This document shows, piece after piece, positions 41,221-50,400 of a stretch of DNA of 64,000 nucleotides. A model generated the notes under the pieces. That model searched no databases. It was not told the origin of the DNA and worked only from the letters and a program-made list of their open reading frames with translations. The stretch's first letter is position 1. Every line of letters begins with the position of its first letter. Made by a program: the position numbers and the translations under genes. The stretch is from Pseudomonas sp. BCA17 (lineage in GTDB: Bacteria > Pseudomonadota > Gammaproteobacteria > Pseudomonadales > Pseudomonadaceae), in assembly GCF_004519405.1 (NCBI RefSeq), contig NZ_SGWI01000006.1, forward strand, positions 310,001 to 374,000, in the 5' to 3' direction.

Positions 41221-41259
41221 ATGAGCACACATACACGGCGTAAAAAAACCGGATCAGTG

Positions 41260-41435
41260 ACCGCCAGTCAGTTAAGAGTGAACGCCGTATCTGTGGCGAG
41301 GGAGCTTGCTCCCGTTGGACTGCGCAGCAGTCCGATGCTTTGTAAACAAAGAGCGGGGCCGCTTCGCGGCCCAACGGGAGCAAGCTCCCTCGCCACAGGT
41401 TACTTTTTAGCCTTTCTCCTTGTTGACTGGCATTA
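41260..41435. mobile_element. MITE-like palindromic element, copy 5 (176 bp), core inverted
   Basis: Begins ACCGCCAGTCAGTTAAGAGTG after GGATCAGTG; the first bases are partly deleted and no GGATCAGTG follows its right end (GGCATTAGGAGCC), so the right junction differs. The outer arms keep the order of the other copies, but the core between the REP arms reads GGACTGCGCAGCAGTCC first and GGGCCGCTTCGCGGCCC second, the opposite of copies 1-4. It lies 13 bp from the NRPS stop codon. Confidence 0.78.
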
Positions 41436-41447
41436 GGAGCCAATCGG

Positions 41448-44400
41448 TTATTCCATGGCCGCCACCAGACTGCTGATGAACGCAGCACTGTCGATAATGC
41501 CGTCATGGTCCGTATCGATCACCACCGAACGCTCGATGCGCCCCTGGCCTATGACTGCCGCCATGTTCTGCTCGATCAGGTCCTTGAAGCGCCCTGCCCG
41601 GCTCATGGACGCCCACCAGCAGCTCACGGGGGCCTTGATCGGTTTGAAGTCAGACGCGGTCATGCGCTCGCTCAGTGCCCGGTCAACGTCCCAGGAGATC
41701 TGCGCTTCATTGCCCTGCAGCAACGTCTGCCTGATCGCCATAAACGCTTGCCCCAAGGTCTGTTCGGCCCAACTGACGAACACCGACCACTGCTCGTCCT
41801 CGGCGTGGCGTTGGCACGCCTGCCAGGCGTCGTGGATCTGTTCGGCAAATGCCGGGAACATTACCCCCAGCAAAGCCGCACGCCGCTCGTTGGCCGAGAC
41901 CTCGCGATCATCCTGCGTCACCACGGCGTCCCAATAGGGCGTGAGCCACTGCGGTGGCGCCGAGTCGATCCAGCCGACAAACTCGACCTCGCGCCCGGCT
42001 TGCTCCAGCCCATAAGCGACTTCCATCGCCAGGTTGCCGCCCAACGACCAGCCCGCCAGGCGGAAGGCGCCCGAGGGTTGCGCGGCCAACAGTTGCGCCG
42101 TGTAATCCTCAACCATTGCCTGCCACTGCGGCACCGCCGTGCCGGCTTCCGCCAGTGCGCGACAGATCACTCCGAACACCGGGCGCTGCTCTCTCATTGC
42201 CAGGGCAATGGCGGTGTAACAATGCACTGAGCCGAAGCTTGGGTGGAACATATACAGCGGTGTGCCTTGGGTCTGGCTGTTGAGCTTGACGATCAACGAG
42301 CTGCGCGTATCGCCCTGCAAGCAGTTGACTTGGCCGCGAACGGTCGGGTTGAGCATCAATTGACTGATGGACAAATCGACGCCGCCGATCTTCCTGATCC
42401 GCTCCTTGAGCATCAATACCAGCAACGAATGGCCACCCAACTCGAAGAAGTTGTCGTTCAGGCCCACGCGCTCCACACCGAGCACTTCGCTCCAGATCGC
42501 CGCGACGTGCTGCTCCAGCTCGGTCTGGGGCGCCTGATACCGCTCGGTGCCTTGGACCTCGGGCTTGGGCAGTGCCTTGCGATCTAGCTTGCCATTGGGG
42601 CTCAACGGCATCTGGTCCAGCACCACCCACTGCGCCGGCACCATGTAGTCGGGCAACAACGCGCTCAAATGGGCGATGACCTCGGCCTTCCAATCGTCCC
42701 GCGGCTGTTGCAACACGACATACCCCACCAGGTACGCAGCGTCCACCGCCAGCACGGCGGCTTCACGGATGCACGCGTGCTCCAGCAGGCGTGCCTCGAT
42801 TTCGCCCAGTTCGATACGCAAGCCGCGCAGCTTCACCTGATGGTCGATGCGCCCGGCGTACTCAATCACGCCATCATCGCGATAACGCGCCAGGTCGCCG
42901 GTGCGATACAGCCGCTCGCCAGTGCCGAACGGGTCGGTCACAAAGCGCTCGGCAGTCAATGCCGGGCGACGGTGATAACCACGCGCCAGGCCAACCCCGC
43001 CCAGGTACAACTCGCCCAACACGCCCACCGGCGCCGGTTCCAGGTTGCCGTCCAGCACGTAGCAACCGAGGTTGGCGATAGGTCGACCAATCGGGACGGC
43101 ATCGCGGCCTTCCTCGACACAGGTCCAGTGAGTCACGTCGATGGCCGCCTCGGTGGGGCCGTACAGGTTGTACAAGGCAGCGCCAGGCAGCTTGGCGAAC
43201 ACGTGCTGCTGCGCATCCGCAGGCAAGGCTTCACCGCTGCACACGACGCGTTGCAGGCTATGGCACGAGGCAACGGCCTCATCCTGCAGGAACGCCTGCA
43301 ACATGGACGGCACAAAGTGCAGCGTGGTGATCCCCTCGGCGTTGATCAGCTTGACCAGCCTGGCCGGATCACGATGATCCCCCGGCGCCGCCACCACCAG
43401 GCGCGCGCCGGTCATCAACGGCCAGAAGAACTCCCATACCGACACATCGAAGCTGAACGGGGTTTTCTGCAGCACGCTGTCACTGGCGTCCAGGCCATAG
43501 GCCTGCTGCATCCAGCACAACCGGTTGGTCAGGGCAATATGGCGATTGCCCGCGCCCTTGGGCTGGCCAGTGGAGCCGGAGGTGTAAATCACATAGGCGA
43601 GGTTCTCGCCGTCGAGCGCAATACCGGGATTGTGCTCGGCGCAGTCCGCCAGCCACGCATCCCCCGGTTCCAGCACAAGGTGTTGTACGCCTTGGGGGAT
43701 CGGCAGGTGCGCCAGCAGATGCGCCTGGGTCAACAACAACGCCACACCGCTGTCCTCAAGCATGTAGGCCAGCCGGTCACGGGGGTATTCCGGGTCCAGA
43801 GGCACGTAAGCGCCGCCGGCCTTGAGCACCGCCAACAGGCCCACCACCATTTCGATCGAACGCTCCAGCGCAAGCCCGACCAATACGTCCGGCCCGACAC
43901 CGGCTGCGATCAAACGATGGGCCAGGCGGTTGGCCCGAGCGTTCAACTCGGTGTAGCTCAGGTGCTGCTCGCCGAACACCAGGGCCGGTGCATTCGGTGT
44001 ACGCACCACCTGCGCCTCGATCAATTGGTGCACGGTCTGCTGCAGCGGGTAGGTTTCGGCCGTGGCGTTCCACGCCTGCAGCACCCGTTCGCGCTCGTCA
44101 CGGGCCAGCGAAGGCAGTGTGGCCAGACGCTGGGAGGCATCGCTGGCCAGTGCTTGCAGCAATTGCTGGAAGTGCTCGGCCAGGCGCTGGATATGCGCCG
44201 CCGTAAAGCTCTGGCGGTTGTAATTGAACTCCAGGCCCAGGGTCTCGCCAATCGCCAACAGCACGGTCAGTGGATAGTGGGTCTGCTCCAAGCTGTGTAC
44301 CGCACCAAAGCTCAGCCCCGACGGCGCGCTCTGTTCCAATGCCTCGGACACCGGGTAGTTCTCGAACACCAGGATGCTGTCGAACAACGCCTCGCCGCCC

Positions 44401-47400
44401 AACCCGGCCCAGCGCTGGATCTCGAACAGCGGCGTATGCTCCTGCTCGCGCAACCGCACGTTCTGTGCCTGGACCTGTTGCAGCCACTGGCTGACCGACA
44501 TGTGTGCATCCGGCGTAGCCACCACCGGCAGCGTGTTGATGAACAGGCCCACTTGCTGCTCAATGCCACGCAGTTCCGCCGGGCGTCCGGCCACGGTGGC
44601 ACCGAAGGCGACCGTGGACTGACCGGTGTGATACTGCAACAGCAACAGCCAGGCACCTTGCACCAAGGTATTGAGCGTCACCTTGTTGCGTTGGGCGAAG
44701 GCTTTCAGGCGTTCGGTTTGCGCGGCATCCAGGCTCAAACGGTACTCGCCGTTGGCCCCAGGCTCGGCGCCCTTCACCTCTCGTGCCAGGCGGGTCGGTT
44801 CCTGCAGGTTCGCCAGTTGCGCCTTCCAGAAGGCTTCGCTGACTGCCTTGTCCTGTGCCTGCAACCAGGCAATGTAGTCGCGGTAACGTCCGGTCGGCGC
44901 CGGCAACGGTTCACCGGCGTATTGCTGCAACACTTCGCCGAACAGCTGCGACCCGCTCCAGCCATCCATCAGGATGTGGTGGTTGGTGTAAATCAGGTGA
45001 TAACTGGACGCTGCGGTGCGTACCACCTGCAGGCTCAACAACGGCGCCTGCTCCATCACGAAGCCTTGGGTCCTGGCCGCCTGCGCCAGGCTGTCGAGCG
45101 CCTGCACGCAGTCTGCACGCTGGCGCCAATCGAACTCGGTAAACGGCAGGCGGGCCTGTTTGTAGACCACCTGCAACGGCTGCTCAAGCTCGGTCTGCCA
45201 GAGGAAACCACTGCGCAGAATCTCGTGACGGTCCACCGCCGCCTGCCAGGCCCGGCAGAAACGCGGGACGTCCAGGCCCTGCACATCGATGCGCATCTGG
45301 TTGATGTAATCCCCCGAACCTGCGCCATACAACGACTGGAACAACATGCCTTGCTGCATGGGTGACAACGGATACAGGTCTTCGACCTCACCGACGTTCA
45401 GCGGCAAGGCATCCAGCTGGGGTTGGGACAACCGCGCCAGGGGGAAGTCAGACGGCGTCACGCCCTGGCTGGTCGACTCACAGCAGTGATCAATCAGCGC
45501 CTTCAATTCAGCGGCGTAATCGTCAGCCAACTGCTGGACAGTCGCTTCGTCAAACATCGCCTGGCTGAAACTCCAATTCAATTTCAGCTCGCCGCCATAG
45601 ATCTGGCCATTGATCTCCAGCCAGTTACCCAAGGGTGCGTCGGGGCTTTGCTCGGCACCGCTGGCGTCATCGGCGGGCACGAACAGCCCCTCTTGCTCGC
45701 CGTTGTCGAAGCTGGCGTCGAACTGGCCCAGGTAGTTGAAGGTAATACGTGGGCGCGGCAAGGCGGCCAACGCCTGTTGCGCCTCGGCACTGCCCAGGTA
45801 ACGCAGCGCGCCGAACCCCAGGCCTTTGTCGGGGACTGCGCGCAGTTGCTCCTTGATCTGTTTGAGGGACCCGGCCAGGGAGTCCGCGGGCACCAGCTTC
45901 AGTGGATAGAGGCTGGTGAACCAACCGACGGTGCGGGTCAGGTCGATCTCGTCGAACAGGTCTTCGCGGCCATGGCCTTCCAACCGGATCAACATCGACG
46001 CCTCGCCGGCCCAGCGCACGATGACTCGGGCCAGGGCCGTCAGCAGCAGGTCGTTGATTTGGGTGCGGTAAGCACTCGGCGCCTCTTGCAGCAAACGACG
46101 GGTATAGGTCGGGTCCAGCTGGGTGCTCACGCTCAGTGCCAGGCGGTTGCTCAAACTCGCATGCGGGTCGGCCACCGGCAAATCGCTCGGGCTGCCTTGC
46201 AATTGGGTATGCCACCAGTCCAGCTCGTGCTCCAGCGCCGCGCTGCGCGCATAGGTTTGCAGGCGCTCGGCCCAGGCACGGGTGGCGCTGGTCTTGGCCG
46301 GCAATACCACAGGCGCACCTTGGGCGAGTTGCTGATAAGCGCTTTGCAGATCCTCCAGCACGATGCGCCACGACACACCGTCCACCACCAAATGGTGGAT
46401 CACCAGCAGCAAGCGCTGGGAGCCGTCGGGCAATTGCGCCAGCACCGCGCGCAAGAGGGGGCCGGCAGCCAGGTCGAGGCTGCGCTGGGCTTCTTCGCCC
46501 AGGGCGTCCAGCTCTTCGACCCTGCCCAGCGAGGTTTGCCACAGCACCTGATCGGCTTGATGCTGCTGCGGCCCGCGATACGCCGCGCGCCACCCTGTCG
46601 CATCCTCGACGAACGTGGTGCGCAAGGCGTCGTGATGCACGATCAACGCCTGCAGCGCCGCGACCAACACCGACGCCTGCAGCGGCTGGCGGGGTTGCAG
46701 CACCACGGACTGGTTCCAGTGGTGACGCTGGGGAATCTCATCGGCAAAAAACGCCTGCTGCACCGGCAACAGCAACACCGCGCCGGTCTGCGCCGACTGG
46801 TCCAGCAGCACTGCACCCTCGCCTTCACGGGCTACGCCGGCCAGGCTCTGGACGGTCTGGTGCTGGAACAGGTCCTTGGGCGTGAACCGCACACCGGCCT
46901 GACGCGCACGGCTGACGACCTGGATCGAAATGATCGAGTCTCCGCCCAGTTCGAAAAAGTTGTCATGCAGCCCCACTTGCGGCAGGCGCAGTACATCGGC
47001 CCAGATCGTGGCGATCTTCTGCTCCAGCTCGCTCTGCGGCGCCACATACACCTGCTGCAGTTGGCTCACATCCGGCTTGGGCAAGCCCTTGCGGTCGAGT
47101 TTGCCGTTAGGCGTCAACGGCATGCGTTCGAGGAACATCAGGTGCGTGGGCACCATATAGTCGGGCAAACGGCTTTTCAGGGCGCGGCGCAGCGCTTCGC
47201 GGCCGTTGGACTGTGCCACTGCGTCCTCCAGCAGTGCCGGGTCCAAAGGCACCACATACGCCACCAGCTGTTTGCCGGTCGGACCTTCCTGGGCCACCAC
47301 CACGGTTTCACCCACACTGTCCTGTTCACGCAGGCGCGCTTCGATTTCGCCCAGTTCGATACGGAAACCACGGATTTTCACCTGATGGTCGACACGCCCC

Positions 47401-50400
47401 AGGTAATCCACCACACCATCCGGACGCCCACGCGTCAGGTCGCCGCTGCGGTACACGCGGCTGCCGGGCTTGCCGAACGGGTCCGGCACGAAGCGCTCGG
47501 CGGTCAACGCCGGACGCTCCAGATAACCGCGCGCCACGCCCTCGCCGCCCAGGTACAACTCGCCGGCCACACCGATGGGCTGCAGGTTCAATTGCGCGTC
47601 GAGCACGTAGCCGCTGCGGTTGCCCAACAGCGTACCGATCGGCGCGTAGACCGCACCGCACGGGTCGCCCTGGCGGGCCTTCCACAACAGCGGCGTGACC
47701 ACGGTTTCCGTCGGGCCATAGCCATTGAACAGGTAGGTCGGGCGCAGTGCGCGCCAGGCCAGGTCATAACTGGCCTGCGCCACCGCATCCCCGCCGAAGC
47801 AATACACGCGCACCGCCGGTGGGTTGCCGTCACGTTCGGCATGCTCGGCCAGTTGTTGCAGGTACACCGGCGGGAACACTGCCACGGTCACCTGGTGCCG
47901 GTGCATCTGTTCGTAGGTGTATTCCGGCAGCCACAGGCTGTCGTCGCGGATCAACACGCTGGCACCGTTGATCAGCGGGTGCATCCAGCCTTCGTGGGAG
48001 CCGTCGAAGGCGAAGGACATGAAGTGCAATTCGCAATCAGCCGGGCCGGTTTCATAGCGCTCGCCGGTGGCAATGATGTGCGCCACCAACGGGCCGTGGG
48101 ACACCGCCACCCCCTTGGGCAGGCCGGTGGAACCGGAGGTGTAGATCACGTAGGCCAGATTGTCGCCGTGCAGCGTCACCTGCGGCGCACTGTCGCTGTA
48201 ACCCGACCATGCCTGCACATCGTCGACCGCCAAGGCTTGCAGACCCTCGGGAATCGGCAGCCGCTGCTGCACCGCCGAGTGGGTCAGCAACAGTTGGGCG
48301 CGGCTGTCCTGCATCATGTACAACAGGCGGTCGCGTGGGTATTCCACATCCAGCGGCACATACACACCACCGGCTTTAAGTACCGCGAGAAACGCCACCA
48401 TGATCTCGGCACTGCGCGGCATGGCGATGGCCACGCGCACTTCCGGGCCGACGCCACGGGCAATCAGCGCATGGGCCAAGCGGTTGGCCTGACGGTCGAG
48501 CTCGCCGTAGCTCAGGGTGTGCGCATCGAACTTCACCGCCACTGCATCGGGGTTTTCCCGGGCGCGATCAGCGAACATTTCATGCACCAGGCGCTCGGAC
48601 GAGAAACCGGAGTCGGTGCAATTCCACAGTTGCAGGATCTGTTGCCGCTCCGCGTCATCCAGCAACGGCAGTTGGCTGAGGTGTTGCCGAGGGTTGGCGA
48701 CCATCCCTTGCAACAGGTTCTGCCAATGGCGGGCCATACGTTGCACGGTGGCAGCTTCAAACAGGTCCTGGGCATAACCCAAGGTGGCCCAGATGCCTTC
48801 GGTGGACTCCTGGATATCCAGGTCCAGATCAAAGTGTGCGGTCTTGCTGTCCCACTCCAAGCCTTCGACCCGCAGTCCTGGCAATTGATGCTGCACCTGC
48901 GCCTGGCCGACATCGGTCTGGTGGTTGAACATGACTTGGAACAGCGGGTTGTGGCTGAGGCTGCGCTCCGGCTGCAGGGCTTCCACCAGTTGTTCGAACG
49001 GCAAGTCCTGATGCGACTGGGCCTCCAGCGCCCGCTGACGGGTATGTTGCAGCAACTGCTCGACGCTCATCCGGCCGTGCAGATCCGCCTTGAGTACCTG
49101 GGTGTTGACGAAGAAACCGATCAGGCGTTCGGTCTCGCTGCGGTTGCGGTTGGCGATAGGCACGCCAACGCGAATCTCTTCCTGGCCGCTGTAGCGGTGC
49201 AACAGCGTCTGGAACGACGCGAGCAACAGCATGAACAGGGTGACGCCCTGCTGTTGGGCCAGGGCCTTGAGTTCAACGCTCAAGGTCGGCGCCAGCTCGA
49301 TGGCCAGGCGCGCGCCGCGATGGCTTTGCACGGCCGGGCGCGGGTGGTCGAACGGCAGCTCCAGCACGCTTTGCTCACCACCGAGCACGTCGCGCCAGTA
49401 CGCCAACTGACGCTGCTTCTCGCCGGCGTCCATCCAGTGGCGCTGCCACACGGCATAGTCGGCGTATTGGATCGGCAACGCCGGCAACGGCAGGTCCCGC
49501 CCCTGGCTGTAAGCGGCATACAGCTGCACCAGTTCTTCGACCATCAATTGCATCGACCAGCCATCGGAGACGATGTGATGCTGCACCAGCACCAACACGT
49601 GTTCGTCCGCCGCCAGGCGCAACAAGGTCACGCGCAATAACGGGCCTTGCTGCAAATCGAACGGCTGGGCAATCTCTGCCTCCACCCGCGCCTTGAGCTG
49701 GGCTTCATCAATATCAGCCTGGGCGATGTGCAACGTCGCAACCGGCTCAATCACCTGCACCGCACCCGCGTGCTCCTGGCGGATATGGGTGCGCAGGCTT
49801 TCATGGCGGGCCAGCAGCGTGTCGAAGCTGCGTTGCAACGCGGCGTGGTCCAACTGCCCGTTCAAACGCAGTGCGCTGGGGATGTGATAGGCCGCGCTGT
49901 GGGGCTCCAACTGCCAGAGAAACCACTGGCGCTCTTGAGCGTACGAGAGCGGCAAGGGCTGTTCGCGCCCTGCCGGTAACAACGCCGGAGCCGTGGGCAC
50001 GGTGGTGTCCTGGGCCTGCATCGCGGCCACGAACGCCTCCAGCCGCGGGTGTTCGAAGATTGCCTTGAGAGGCACCTCCAGGCCCAGCGCCTGGCGAATG
50101 CGCGACACCACCTGCATCGCCAGCAGCGAATGCCCGCCCAGTTCAAAGAAGTGCTGGTTCAGGCCGACCCGCTCGACCCCAAGGATATCCGCCCAGATCG
50201 CCGCAACTTGCTGTTGCTGCACGGTGACCGGCGCCAGCCACTCCTGCTGCACCTGGCCGGCGTCCGGCTTGGGCAGCGCCTGGCGGTCCAGCTTGCCGTT
50301 GGGGTTCAGGGGCATGCGGTCGAGGAAAACCAGGTGCGCGGGCACCATGTAATCCGGCAGATGCTCGCGCAGGGTGGCCATCAGTTGCTCGCCCGCCATG

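Noticed and set aside
45423..49640. 1405-codon plus-strand open frame opposite the NRPS gene
   Set aside because: Mirror of the NRPS reading frame; low-complexity, repeats wherever the NRPS repeats, and no domain of its own. The same holds for 42669-45365 and 56646-60656.
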